The notes under the pieces: generated by a model | Seen by the model: only the letters and a program-made list of their open reading frames with translations | The model's database searches: none | What the model was told of the DNA's origin: nothing | Position numbers and translations under genes: made by a program | DNA from: Cudoniella acicularis | Lineage: Eukaryota > Ascomycota > Leotiomycetes > Helotiales > Helotiaceae | Assembly (NCBI GenBank): GCA_013054445.1 | Contig: JAAMPI010000229.1 | Span: forward strand, 1-49,878 | Reading direction: 5' to 3' | DNA length: 49,878 nt | Part shown: in pieces, positions 1-12,739 of the stretch | How positions within the stretch are numbered: position 1 is the first letter of the stretch | Layout: every line of letters starts with the position of its first letter

Positions 1-968
1 GCTGGAAATTCCACTGCCGGCTTGGACAAGGGAACTTATAGTTTCTGTTCCAGCCTTTGAACTCTGAATAAGACGAGAAGGATGAGGAACAATTTGTACA
101 AAATAGATAGAGATAATATATTTGTGCTCACTGTTCGTCATCGCATCATTCTCATTCTCATGCGTTCTGGTTTTCCGTTTTATTAATAACTTGGTAGGGT
201 TTCGCTCGTCGTGTTTAATCCAGAGTTTGGACATCTACGGTACGTCGGAAGATTTTGCGGAGACTTTAATACTATAATGGCATTATGATAAGGTTTAGCA
301 CATCGCCATTGGAGAAACCGTGTTTCTGTTCTACTCATAAGGTGTGCGACAGGTCTGATCACAGCGGTTGTGTGACACTTTGGTATTGTTCATTATGGGC
401 ATTGTTGTCGTCACCACGTCTCCAGCTCTGTGCAACGGGATCTTTATTTCCGAATGAAACGACACTGACGTTGCTTTGCTTGCAATCGGTATATCATGTA
501 GTAGTGCTAGGTGGTGTTTGTTGTTTCTCACTTCACAAGTTTCGATTGCACGGGAAAGCTAGATGTTTGATCTATTTGGAGAGAGATCTTCATTCGCGGG
601 GAGTTTTGTGTGGATCTTCGTCCTATAATTGATATTGTTTTGTTTTACTCCCTTGACGACTTCCGTAAGCTATATACTTGGCTGTGATAAAGGTTCGAGA
701 TCCTTGGTTCTTTTTGGATCCAATTCAGTGGCTATTGGTGTTGATCACCGTTTGAGGACATCGATCAAACTTCTTATGTAAACACTTCTAAAGTTAGAAA
801 ACTTAGAGCTTCGAACAAACAAAAGAACATGTCCCTCCTATAGCTTGATACTAGTATATCCTGTACTCTTACCCTTGAGCTGTCCCCAGGCCGTAGAGTA
901 AATCCTCCTTTACTTGATTCTCATTCGCCAATCCATTTCTTCCCCTCGCCGTCCCGACTTTAATTTTT
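1..968. other. Intergenic leader, no supported gene
   Basis: No coding region is supported here. The first 60 bases are open in one frame up to a TGA at 58-60, and the next frame is open to 67, so the 3' end of a gene entering from the left is possible. Nothing in either short peptide is recognisable. The rest is AT-leaning with only short, composition-driven open frames. Confidence 0.4.
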
Positions 969-2110
969 GAAACTTCAAACTGTTATTAAACATGTTTGTC
1001 TGTTCACTGCCTACCCGTCCCGTCCTTACCGAAATTGTACTCCCACATGGAGAGACTTGGGGTAGTCAAGGGTACCTGAGCAGATCCCCCGTTGTTTTGT
1101 TCATGTTCATCAAACCTCGAGGCTGCCAGTTTTTAGAAACTTCAAACAGCGATTAGACATCCAAGTCTCTTTACTGCTCTCCCTTTGTTGCTAAAGATCC
1201 CACGTGTGGCTATACTTAGAATAGTCAAGGATATCCCAGACAGATCCTCCCTTGTTTTTTTTTTTGTTTATCATACTTCGGATCTGCTGATGTAGAAACT
1301 TCAAACAGCGAATAGACATCTATCCAAGTCTGCTCACTTCCCATCCGTACTTGCAGAGGCTCCCGCAATGCCCTTGTGATCAAGCTTAGACACATGGAGT
1401 TGAGAAGGGTGTCTCGAGCGGATGTTCCGTCGTTGTGTTGACGTTTATCATACTTGGGCACTACCACTTTAGAAACTTCAAACAACGATTAAACACGCAG
1501 ACCCGTCTATTGCTCATTCTACCTTGCAGATAATCATCTCGCATGACTATACAAGGTACTTGGAAAACCCAAGGGTGCCTGAGTCCACTCCGCATTGGTT
1601 TGATTATGTTTATCATACCTCCACGACGCTAATTTGGAAACATCAAACAGCGATTAAACATCCACATCTGTTCATTACCATTCACCTTTCCCTGTACAGA
1701 CTCCCACATGGCTATAATTAAGGTAGTCAAGGGTACCCTGAGCAGATCCCCGTTGTTTTGCTCATGTTTATCGCACCTCCACGCCGTCAATCCAGAAACA
1801 TCAAACGACGATTAAACACCAGCCATCCCATTTCCCTGGAGAGTATCTCCAGCCGGGTTCCGTTCTAGCTTCCCAGCCCCAAAGCAGATCCTCCTATCCC
1901 CGGGGTTCGTTTCTCATGCCTTCCTCACACTAGCTCAGAAACCCCAAACAGCCATTAAACATCCAAGCCAGCCCACCTCATCACCGCCTGGTCACCCGGA
2001 GAGAACCACAGGCAACGAACTGTGGGAGTACACTCGGGAGTGTCATGAGCAGATCATCCATTGCTTGGTTCATTGCTGTCATGCTTTCCCTAGGGGAGCT
2101 TCGACCAGGG
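969..2110. repeat. Degenerate tandem array, about 7 units of 143-177 bp
   Basis: A motif reading GAAACTTCAAACAGCGATTA, with small variations, recurs at 969, 1136, 1295, 1472, 1637, 1795 and 1938. Each copy is followed by related sequence: a stretch like CTCCCACATGG, then GTAGTCAAGGGTACC, a GAGCAGATCC block, GTTTATCATACCTCC, and the next motif. Spacing is 167, 159, 177, 165, 158 and 143 bp. The last unit fades out around 2110. The units are clearly homologous but diverged, as in an old satellite or the repeat region of a decayed element. No open frame runs through the array. Confidence 0.8.
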
Positions 2111-5102
2111 AATCTGGCACATCATCAGTGCATATGTACATCCATTGCATCATGTGCAGGTACATCCGTCCCGAGAACCTTTGGAAGTGAAGTATGGTAT
2201 GCTTGAAGTGATGCTGAGGGGATCCTCCTCTGCTTCGTGTTTGTTTGTTATGCCTCTGTGCAGGTGTTTGGCAGAGCGCTTGTCGAATGAGAATATTCTG
2301 AATATTTGAATTGGGTCTCCTTTAATGCTATTCCTTTAGAGGCAGTATCTCTACCTCCTGGTAGGTCATGACCCAAGTGATGATGTGCTGAAGGGGTAAG
2401 TTCATCTGTGCTGTTCAGCCTTGCATAAGTGGGTATGTCAAATCGGGTCTGGACCATGCCAACTCTCGTCCCAAGTACCTTGACCCGATGTACTTTGGTA
2501 CCTCTCAGGCTTGTTGAGATATCCCTGCAGTGAGGCTATCGTGGGTTTGAGAGGTGTGACGTGATTGGTGGATCGCTTCCTGGGGTGGATGCTGAAAGAA
2601 ACATTCCCAAAAGGTAAACACCTAGCAGGCAATGACATTTTCCGGACACGAAAAGACATACGACGCTTTTATTTGAAAGCATGGTATTTAATTTAATCTT
2701 GTAGGAATTCATAATTGATTTAATATTTTGAAGTGATTTGGATGAGATGCTATTACATTGTCATTCCCTAACTGTTTAGCGGTATGTCATATACTTCAAA
2801 TCCTTCGTAACACCAATACATCAGCAGCAGAGGTGCTTTTATCATTATTTCCTTCTTTGGTGAGATGTTCCGCTAGACTCGATAGTTATTCCACTGGTTC
2901 ATCGCAATTGGGCTGAGCCGCCGCAATCTGGTAAGCTATTTTATGGAAAACTCACAATAATATCTAAGCTTAGGACGTTGAACTTTGGTAGCTGGAATTT
3001 TGATAAACTAATAACTCTGGAATTCTGTTTTCAGGGAAAGCAGCTATAGATAAAGTTAGCCGAATTATTTCTAGGTTTATCCCACCACTTGAAAAGCGGT
3101 ACACAATTTCTACCCCTCAAACACTTCAAAATATTTACAACTTGCCAGTTTCTAAAACACCCTATGCTTAAGAATCTGTCTACTTCGAACAATGTTATCT
3201 GACTTATTTTGTTTTTCTTTTGAAATACATTGTTCTTATTTTGTTATTCCCTTCCGACTTGTTGCAAGAATAAGTTAGATTTGGCATGATCACTTAAATA
3301 TTAGATTATTTCTGGAAAAGTCGGGCAATCAAATTATAATATTTTTCTTGCTTCTTATAATATTTTTGAAGTTTTTCTAGTATAATAGTGGAAACAAGCG
3401 TTTGCAGTGGTTGTAAAATTACCCTTCGGTTTTTGTGTTTCCTTAAACCGTATCTTGCCAAGTACTAATACGACCACGAGAACCTGTCGATTGAACTTGA
3501 TTCTAACTACCAAAGGAAAAAATTCTAAGGCCAAATCCTTTAAACAAAATTTGAACAAAAATAAATCCTGAAGATATCAACTTCTCTATTATTTAGCATT
3601 ACATGCTTTTTCCCAAAAGCAAACCCTTGCTTTGCCTTTCAACAGTATATATACATTATGCCTGAAGTAAAAGATCACTTTCAGATGAAAGAGCAAATTT
3701 AACTTTATAGGCGCTTCTCGAGCTTTGTGAAATTACCAGCATATGCCGCGTCCACTCGGCTGTCCAACCAACTGCTATGAGCCCCTTGATAGGTCAATAC
3801 TATGCAGGCATTTTATTGATCAGCTTTAATAACCAGACTCTCTCGCATTACCTCTCTGCCAGAATTCTTCCTCTTCTTCCTCCAGCATTCTCTGTCGCAA
3901 CCCCCAACCGCACCGTGGTTATCCTAAGCTGCATCATGTCTTTTTAACAGCAACATACAAGTTAATGATATACAGTCAATTATCATACAATTTCTTATTT
4001 TCAAGAATTTTATACCCCTTAAAAGTAGCCCCCGAAATGCAAACCTCAGAACCGTTGACGGGAATCACGGGTCTTGATTTTCGCGTACCTGCGAATTTGC
4101 TGGAGCAGCACGAGGTGCGGGCGGCATTTAAATCGCGGTGTAGCATTTTAGGCAGCGTCGAGGTTGCATTGCGTTGCGTTGTGGTGAAGTGCCCCTTCCT
4201 CGTCTAAATCAGAACGTGTTGTGTTATGTCGCGTTGCGGTGTCGAGGCGCGCACCAATTTTTAGTGTCGACATGAGGGAGTGCCGCAATCTGGTGTCGCA
4301 ATCAAATTGCGATACCTCAGGAGCTGTATCGCGTTCTGCGTTGTTGCTGTCCCCAACTTCTCGCTAAAAGGGAAGGGAATGGGGAAGCGGGAGGGGAGGG
4401 GAGCTCTTGCCTTTCTGGCTTTGCGTGAGGCCTCCCTCTGTAAACTCTGAACACAAATTTGGTGAGCGGAGTTTTTGTATCTTCCGCAATAGCAAGAAGA
4501 TCTTTTTTTCCGCACTAGGTTCTTGGATTGTTGACACAGATCAATTTTCTAATAATATTGTCATTAAAACACTTCGCCCCAAAAGGAGTCAGCACTAAAA
4601 GATATATATGATACTAATTTTCTCGACGGTTCTAGCTATGAAAAGAAAATAAGGCCAAAAAATACTTGTTAGCTGAAAAAAAAAAGGTTGATTGGTCGAC
4701 TGGCCACAATATACAGGAGTTGAACCTGCTAATATAATAGCCCCTAATACCCATAAAGCCCCAACCCGCCAAATTCGAATGGCCACGATTCTCAACACCC
4801 CCAGGGACCCACTGTTCGACGCACCGGGAAGCCATTTTTCGGGACGGAAACTTGTGACTGCATAAAGCGCCACGTTTCATTATCTTGAACGTTAGCCGGC
4901 TTATTGAGAATGTTTGTCTTGTTTGCTTGAATAATATTGAATTACGCTAGCCGAAGATTTCCCTTTTATATAAGCAAGGACCCATTTTTATATTATAAAG
5001 CCCAATATTATACAATTGTATTATAGTAACAACCTGTTCAATTTTCGTCTTGAGCACGTATAGTTTTCCTCTTTGTCTTCTACCTTTTGTACCTCTCTAT
5101 CT
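2111..5102. other. AT-rich gene-free stretch
   Basis: This stretch has no coding region I can support. Much of 2660-3700 and 4900-5050 is strongly AT-rich with many TA steps. That is the look of repeat-induced point mutation (RIP) or of old transposon remains. A 59-bp segment at 3107-3165 has a diverged copy at 5595-5655. A GC-richer patch at 4020-4460 holds only short frames with no recognisable product. Confidence 0.5.
3107..3165 (+). repeat. Dispersed repeat, copy 1
   Basis: This matches 5595-5655 in the same orientation, over blocks such as TTTCTACC, AAACACTT and TCTAAAACA. Most differences are transitions (C/T or A/G). That pattern fits two copies of one element eroded by RIP or ordinary decay. 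The full element boundaries are not visible. Confidence 0.5.
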
Positions 5103-5271
5103 TATCTCCTCGACCGTAATGCGCGCAGAAGAGCGAACTCGCACAAAACACTCGAAATCGACAAACAGCCACTAAGTGAACTTCTTTTTCTTATAATGTG
5201 TCACAGTAGCAGAGATATTGAGAGTGCTATAACCTATTTCGCGATACTACGCACATAACGGTCGAGGAGAT
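5103..5271. repeat. Short inverted-repeat element (MITE-like, eroded)
   Basis: TATCTCCTCGACCGT at 5103-5117 is matched exactly by its reverse complement at 5257-5271. The match extends inwards for roughly 40 bp with mismatches, several of them C/T. The enclosed span is 169 bp and non-coding. This is the form of a small non-autonomous DNA transposon. I could not define a target-site duplication with confidence, so the exact ends are uncertain. Confidence 0.55.
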
Positions 5272-6887
5272 ATACTTCAGTTTTGAGTGACGAAGTATCG
5301 AATACCGATTTGAATATTTAGATTATGAGAAGAATACTAAAATTTCATATGATTTGCGACTCTAGTTTAGCGCGGAAGGGGTAGCTTCTGAGACTTAAAT
5401 ACCGGCCTCTGGCCTTTATCAAAAATCAACCTTCTTTGTCCCCACAACTCTTGATCGATCTGCTTTTCTGATACATAAACCATTCTTGGTGTGAAAGCTT
5501 CTCATCGTGTGAAAACCTGTCGTAAAAATACGTAGTTAGATTTAGCAAGGTAATTTTTGCTGGTCTAAGTTGGCCGAGATTTCCTAGTATCCTTTTTCTA
5601 CCTCTTAAACACTTTAAGATATTTGCAACTTAGCACCTTCTAAAACATCTTTTGCCTTGAAATTCAGTTATTTTTAATAAGTTTGCTGGATGTTTTTCTT
5701 TTCTAGGAATGTTTCTTTAAAATCCAAACAAATATGTAGGTACTGCATGGGTTTTTCGTGGTTCGTTTACAGCGAATTTGAGAAATTTACTAACATGTAA
5801 ATGCCTTCCAAAAAGGGGATTTTGAATGATCCTTTACCTGTGGAACATTAAAAGAATTCAGGTATGCTTCTCTTCTGAAGTCAGCCAATTGGGAAGTGAC
5901 TTTCAATCAAGATGATTCCTCGATGCCGAACCTCGAAAAGGGGTCTCCGCATTCGCTTCACCCTTTCCATGTCCTTGTTCAATGCACGACACGACTATTG
6001 CCCGCTCCCGTCCAAACCTTACCTATATCACTGCACGACAAGTCTACGCATTTATCCTCTACATACATACCTTCCAAATCAAAACCCCCCTCCAACGGTA
6101 CGTTTTCATACCACCAATTTTAAGACTGTTTATGCACCTCCCCAGAATTACGAAAGACCCCCCACGTATTCACGTACACTTCGCAGCTGCCCTCCTCTCA
6201 ACGGACCTTTATGTTCCATTTTCGCACTTCACAAACTCCGCACCAATCCCATTCCCTCCCAGACGTCGTCGCCGACCGAACGTCGTCGTACTCGGAAATT
6301 TAATGACTTGCTTAACCCTGCCCTGGTGACGAAATGGCACATTAATAGGTAGGTGTCGAGTCCCAGGACCCTTGAGCCTTGACCCCGTCTGGCATTTAAC
6401 ATTAAATACCGGTATAAGATTGGCGGGGGTGAGTCTGGGGAGGGGGGACCCTGACTAATGCCAAGGGATGCGTATCCTGTAATTTAAACCTACTTTGGAC
6501 CTCCCACCTCATCCTTAGTTAATATCGAGCAACGAACCTCCTTCCCGTTCCTGTCGGTCTGCTGATGTGCGTACGCGTGCGGCACACGGCGTTGTTTAGG
6601 GGTTTGGAGTGCGTGGAATGAAGTGTGGTTTTTGTGAAGTATTTTTGCCTGAATTCGATGGATGGAGTTGGTTTTCAGTACTCACTGTTCGGGAGAACGT
6701 GATGCGAAGATGGTTTGATGCAGGAAATAGAAGAAATGGCGAACACTTTACTGTGTGTACAAGATTGTAAAATATTGGTAGCGGATTCTTTTGGTCCATC
6801 ATCTATGCATATTGAAATCCTGCCGTTGGTTTTGGCGCGAGGAAATACATTAGTGCACTTGTGACTCGGTCACACTCTGTCATGTTC
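5272..6887. other. Gene-free stretch between two inverted-repeat elements
   Basis: No supported gene. 5595-5655 is the second copy of the dispersed repeat seen at 3107. The stretch 5890-6350 is less AT-rich and keeps several overlapping open frames of 75-146 codons. Their products are rich in Pro, Ser, Thr and Arg, look compositional and have no recognisable domain, so I did not call them. Confidence 0.45.
5595..5655 (+). repeat. Dispersed repeat, copy 2
   Basis: This is the counterpart of 3107-3165, with mostly transition differences. See that entry. It lies in AT-rich non-coding sequence. Confidence 0.5.
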
Positions 6888-7164
6888 CCGTATAGATTGA
6901 CGAGAGTCAGTTTGCGCTATACTAAATACGGAGGATAAAAGTTCTAAATTATTCACAGATTTAGGGACATTAAAAATTTAATACCTAATACAGAGGGTAA
7001 AAGTTCTAAATTATTCACAGATATAGAGATATTTAAAAATCAATAGCCTAACTAATCTTTTTACCTATATCCTAGGGATAGAATTACGTATCTGTGCTAA
7101 ACGAAGCATTCGCTTCCTTTCTATATTAGGTATAGCGCAAACTGACTCTCGTCAATCTATACGG
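6888..7164. mobile_element. MITE-like element with perfect 35-bp terminal inverted repeats
   Basis: Bases 6888-6922 (starting CCGTATAGATTGACGAGAGT) are an exact reverse complement of 7130-7164. The element is 277 bp long and has no coding capacity. Its interior carries a direct duplication with a 62-bp period: units start at 6925 and 6987 and share the core GTTCTAAATTATTCACAGAT. Each terminal repeat contains TATA near its outer edge, so a TA target-site duplication (Tc1/mariner-like) is possible. The CCG/CGG flanks are also palindromic, which leaves the exact boundary open. The perfect terminal repeats suggest a recent insertion compared with the eroded surroundings. Confidence 0.85.
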
Positions 7165-8483
7165 TATATTGTTTTGATACATGAGCCGAACGAAAGCGCT
7201 AGACTTCGGCGAGCTTCAGTAGCAATTTAAGAGGTTACGAATCTCCTATTTTAACATATTTTCTATGGCGGTCTCGGGAGTCAGGGCTTGTAGATTCGAT
7301 AATTTCTTTGGCAGTTGTAAAGCTACACAACTTTAGGGAGAAGTGTTGATAGAATAAAAAGTACAGCACTTATAAAAGTAGACGCACTTGCGAAAGAAGA
7401 GATACTCAGACCCCCTCTTTAAAAAAAAAACCCTCCCTCTCTCCGACTTCCCTCCAACAAAAAAAAAAGAAACGGGGAGCAAAAAGTTCGGCTCGGTGTC
7501 GAATGCCTACATCTCTGTCGAAATTGTCGAAAATGAATGAGTAGTTGATCGTCCTCGGCGCCAGACACAGGTTGATCTGATCCACCTCGCCAAGTGGACG
7601 CCCCTGTGCTGTGTTGAAATAAAAAGTGCTTATTTTGATTTACATGTGTGTGTGCATGTGTGAAGCGAGGGCCCACTTGGGGGGAAAAATGCCGAAGTTA
7701 TTTTTTCTTTTTTTTTGTTTTGAGCTTAGGTAGGTAGGCTATATATAACCCAATACTAGCATGTTACGTAGCTATTCTTTTAACTTTTAAATCCTCTCTT
7801 AAATTACTAAGTAAGGTTGATAATATATCATGTCACTTATTCATGGGTTCAAGAGTTAGGGAAGTGATTAAGGCAGGGAGTTGAGGAGAGTCTTTGGTTT
7901 AGGCTACCTAGGTAATAATGGCATCTCGTTTATTTCCCTTTCGTGTATTATCGTGAATGTTACATTCATACGCCGCTCCTCTTTCTCTCGTAAGAAAACA
8001 AGCCAGCTGACCTAGTAAGGCGATATATATCTACTTGCTCCCCTCTCAAGATTCATTGACGGTGGATGCGAATTCCCTTTCTATATTGCGCTACCCGGAT
8101 TTCTGACTCCCCTGAGAGGTAAACTTATAAAAATTTCAGCTGGCGTCTCCCTTATGTTTCTTCCGCATCTTAAACCTAGACGACAAAAGAGGATCAAACA
8201 AGGGGAGGGAAAATACTCTCACAAAAGGAGAGAATTTCACATTTCCTAATAGCTGCCAAGTGAACTCTCACCGAAAAACCTCGTGATCAGCACTAGAAAG
8301 AGAAAAGCGAGCACACAAAACTATGTGATAATGTGCAAGCATTATTCCACGCAAACTTAACTTGAATTTTTCATATATTTTCATGAACATCGAAACGCCT
8401 TGCTTTCCAGGGTATACCCAGCCTGAACCAGATCCCATCACTTACTCCGTCCTCAACTCGTCTGTCCTGAATTCCCATGTAGA
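7165..8483. other. Intergenic, nothing recognisable
   Basis: This is AT-rich sequence with homopolymer and purine/pyrimidine tracts (for example 7418-7475). No supported coding region, RNA gene or repeat was seen. Its right part would be the 3' flank of the minus-strand ubiquitin ligase gene. Confidence 0.4.
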
Positions 8484-10850
8484 TCACTTTCCTCTCCCCT
8501 TTCCCTTTCCCCTCTTCTTCTCTGGCGGTAGGCTCAAAGACCCACCCTCCAGCTCGCCAGCTTGTAAACCCCCCTCTTCTCCTTCCATATCCTTCAACTT
8601 CTGCTGCGCTGTGATAGAGAATAGTAGATCTCGGTTTTGCTCTTTCAGGTCCGCATTCTCTTCTTTTAGCGCAGTAAGTTGCTGGCTCATTTCCAGCATT
8701 CCTTTATTCACATGTCCAATTCTTTCCATGAGCCCCTCACTGACTTTTTTCTCCTCCATCAAGCTCTTACCGAATCCTCTTGCCACCTCACTTGATCGTT
8801 CCGCTTTTTTCTTCTCCCTTGCAAGATCCCTCTCCAGCTCGGAGACGACCTCCTCTCTCAGCCGCCGATTCTCAATTTCAAGTTCTTTAAGTTTAGACAA
8901 AGCCTCGTCGGCACGAGCTGTGGCTGTATTCGCAGCTGAACTCGCCGCACTTGCCTTGGCGACAGCTTTACCAACTAACTCCTCGAAATAAACTCGCTGG
9001 CTTTCGAGCTGACTGGTGAGGAGATGTGTGTATTCCATGCCAATATTTTCTAGCTTTTCCCTTGGCACCATGTCCATGTCATCGCACCTATGATCCCCAC
9101 TTCCGCCCCCCATTCCCATTCGTGAAGAAGAGGGCAACTCAAACACTTTTCCATCGCCCTTGTCCCGGATCAAACGGTGTACCCATAGGTCCCCAGCGTA
9201 ATCCCACACATGTTGTGTTTCAATCTCTAACGCAAAATTGTGCGCGGAATCTTTCCAATGCTCTTTTGCGTGGCCCCCTTTATATCGGCCACATCCAACA
9301 TTCCCGCAAATCAAGCATATCCAAAGGTCGTCTGCGCAATCACATACACTGCACAGGGAAGCTTCACCGCTGCCAAATGGAGGGTTCGAAGGATCATAGG
9401 GATAGGTACTTGTGTTGCTCTGAGCCGAGGAGAGTGACAGAGATGGATTGGTGTGCCGGCATACGGGACAGCCACTGCCCTTCCATTTCTGGAGGCAATC
9501 GCAGTGGAAAACATGCTGGCAAGGGATGGTTAGAAGGCCAGTAGTGTCATCCATTCTTTCTAGGCAAACAGGACAGGTGGGTAGCTCAACAAGGTTCGGA
9601 GTTGGTGGTGGAAAAGGCTTTAAGAAGGCGGAGGAAGACCCAGCTGGGGTAAATGGATCGTGAGACAGCTCAGGGAAGCTCGTATTGGGTCGTGTAGAAG
9701 ACGGTGTTTGAAAAGTAATAGACTTGATGAAGGCAACATGACAAGTCTCTGGCTGAATAGAGGCATCAGAACCCATTAAAAAGCGGTTTTGCAGTTATAA
9801 ACTTACTTCCATGCTGTTGAATACCTTTCCATCCCATTCCGTTCTCCATTTCTTGGCTTCACCACTATCTCGAAACTTCATGAGGACGAGATATCGGTTC
9901 ATCCTCCCAGTCATTACCATTCGGAAATGACTGACTTGTTGCCTCGTTTTTTCACCAACAAATCCAAGAAAATCGCTTGGGGTCAAATAGCTGGGCACGG
10001 CAGGTATACACAACGTAGTGCAGTCTCCATTATCACCGTCTCCCGGACCCTTCGTTCTTAAGCCAGAGCCATTAGCCGTTGCTATGTTGATCTCCTCAGA
10101 AGGGTGGGGTTCTCCATCAGTATCAGAGGTGCTCATCCCTAGACTTGGTGTCTCCTCCCCATCGCGGTACAAATGTACAATACCCCATCCTATCTCAGTA
10201 TTCCTACCCTCTGCCGCCTCGTACCTCGCCTTTGTGACTTTGCCAACACCCCCTTCCGTCAGTCCCGCATTAATCCCATTGTGTCTTCCTGTTGCCGGCC
10301 TCGCATCCCCACTACTCTTACCCCTCGTATGCCGTGATGTCTCAGTTTCTGTTTGAGGTGGTGGCATATCGAAGCTCTCAACTCGTACTCTTCCAAATCT
10401 CCAATCCCTCTTCGCAGTGCCCAAGTCCCTTTGTATCTTCTCCGGCTCTGGAGGTGGAAATTCAAGTGATGTGGTTGTAGGAATAGGTTGGAGCAGCCCA
10501 GCATTGGTATTGTCTGCACCTTTATCGCTGCTCTTCGACGCGCGAGCGGGCCCGCAATCTATTACAGCTGATCTGCTAGCGCCTCCAGACCAAACTGCAG
10601 ATCCAAGGCTTCGCTGTGTCGAGGATGGGTATCGGTGGTCAGATTCCTTCTCGTGCTTGCTGCCTCGATTTTGGTTTCGTTGGCGCTGTAGATTTACCGC
10701 TAGGTGACGCGGCCACGACTTAGTATCAAAGATATTGCTCCCCGCCGGCGGTACCCAGATATCCCTATGTTCCTTGGGCTCTGGCGTGGTAATTGGGATT
10801 TCAGGTTGAGGATAGAGTTCAAATTTTAGGTGGTAGAAGTACGATGGCAT
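8484..10850 (-). CDS. BRAP2/IMP-type RING and UBP-zinc-finger E3 ubiquitin ligase
   Basis: Two exons: 10850-9807 and 9752-8484, with a 54-bp intron (GTAAGT donor, TTCAG acceptor) and phase 0 at the join. The spliced product is 770 aa, reading ...FNSME|PETCHV... across the junction. In order: a long low-complexity N-terminus; an RRM-like BRAP2 domain (about 280-365); a RING-H2 finger (about 408-446, from CPVC through CQHVFHCDC to CPVC); a UBP-type zinc finger (about 482-545, CSVC...CLICGNVGCGRY...H...H); and a coiled coil rich in Glu/Lys/Leu (about 580-740) ending in a basic tail. This domain order is diagnostic of the BRAP2/Etp1 family, cytosolic ligases whose UBP finger binds the free C-terminus of ubiquitin. 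The yeast homologue Etp1 acts in the ethanol response. The polyubiquitin gene lies directly upstream on the same strand. Family assignment is firm; the specific role is inferred. Confidence 0.93.
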
Positions 10851-11325
10851 ACTCTCTGTATTCGCACGTCGGCACTTGATGAGATTAGATAAGCGTAATT
10901 ACAGGAAGAAGAGTTTAGGGCATTTTGATCATTCTTGGTGGCGTCGAGAACCTTAGTAAACAAGTGGCAAGGACTGAGGGAAAATCTTCTTAATTCGAGT
11001 TTTTAATAGTGCAGGATGGAAATCAAATTGGTGGGGCTGCAGCCTCGTGCTAGGCTGATTTACGATAGAGATGTCACATTATTTGGTAGGAATCACATCT
11101 CTTGCTTGGAACATTCATGGTTATTAATTCACGATTTCACATTTCACGATCACAAAAACAAAGTAATTTGTCCTCAAGATATATTCATTGGACTATGAAT
11201 GTGCTGAAAGGTGTGCACATGCCTGTGGAGCACAGATCACCTATTTACCAGGGAAATAGCCCAGCGCTTTGATACCACCAACGCCGCGCAAAAATGAACT
11301 CTACCAAGCCAAATCATTGACATAT
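10851..11325. other. Intergenic between polyubiquitin and the BRAP2-type gene
   Basis: These 475 bp hold the 3' end of the polyubiquitin gene and the promoter of the BRAP2-type gene. I see no extra gene. The 60-codon frame at 11016 is unremarkable. Confidence 0.5.
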
Positions 11326-12369
<1,044 letters not shown>

Positions 12370-12515
12370 CTTGACGGTGTTGTAGTGCGATAAGATTGAT
12401 GGATATGTTCTTGTACAGGATCGCGGTGATCAAGAGAGTGTGGAAGTCGAAGTGGTGTTGTAGACGGAACTGTTTGGAAGAAGGAGAAAGATGGAGGTTG
12501 AGAGAGGAAGGGCTG

Positions 12516-12525
12516 GTTTATGTAG
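12516..12525 (-). promoter_or_regulatory. TATA-like box of the polyubiquitin gene
   Basis: On the gene strand this reads CTACATAAAC, about 150 bp upstream of the start codon. It is followed by a long pyrimidine-rich tract (about 12512-12470), a common arrangement at strongly expressed fungal genes. No transcript start data are available, so this is inferred from position and composition. Confidence 0.4.
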
Positions 12526-12726
12526 GCGCAGGCAGGCGCCGACCTCGCTTAGCCACTCGCTGAGTAACAACCTTGGAACCTGCCTGGAGGCGGAGCGGTG
12601 ATGCGGGAAGATTCTGGTTCATTCCCAGGTTGACAAGCTCGCAGCCTCGTCCATTCACTGCCGTATGACTCGACGCCATTATTGAATTGAATTGAACGAG
12701 GAACAGCTTGGATGCGGCCTCACAGC

Positions 12727-12739
12727 TCCTGGAACATTC
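12727..12739. promoter_or_regulatory. Possible heat-shock element upstream of polyubiquitin
   Basis: The sequence TCCTGGAACATTC contains the inverted pair GAAnnTTC and an imperfect third unit (TCC for TTC). This fits the Hsf1 site pattern, about 360 bp upstream of the polyubiquitin ATG. Polyubiquitin genes of this class are classic heat-shock targets. A two-and-a-half unit site can arise by chance. Confidence 0.4.

Noticed and set aside
1..67. Possible 3' end of a gene running in from the left edge
   Set aside because: Two frames are open to stops at 60 and 67, too short to choose or to recognise.
285..632. 115-codon plus-strand open frame
   Set aside because: Cys/Leu-rich, no domain, in AT-rich non-coding sequence and overlapped by an antisense frame; looks like chance.
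5896..6352. Three overlapping open frames of 75-146 codons
   Set aside because: All three frames are open because the local sequence is low in stop codons. Products are Pro/Arg/Ser-rich without recognisable features.
8362..8991. 209-codon plus-strand frame
   Set aside because: Antisense shadow of the coiled-coil part of the BRAP2-type gene; Ser/Leu-rich as expected from the complement of Glu/Lys codons.
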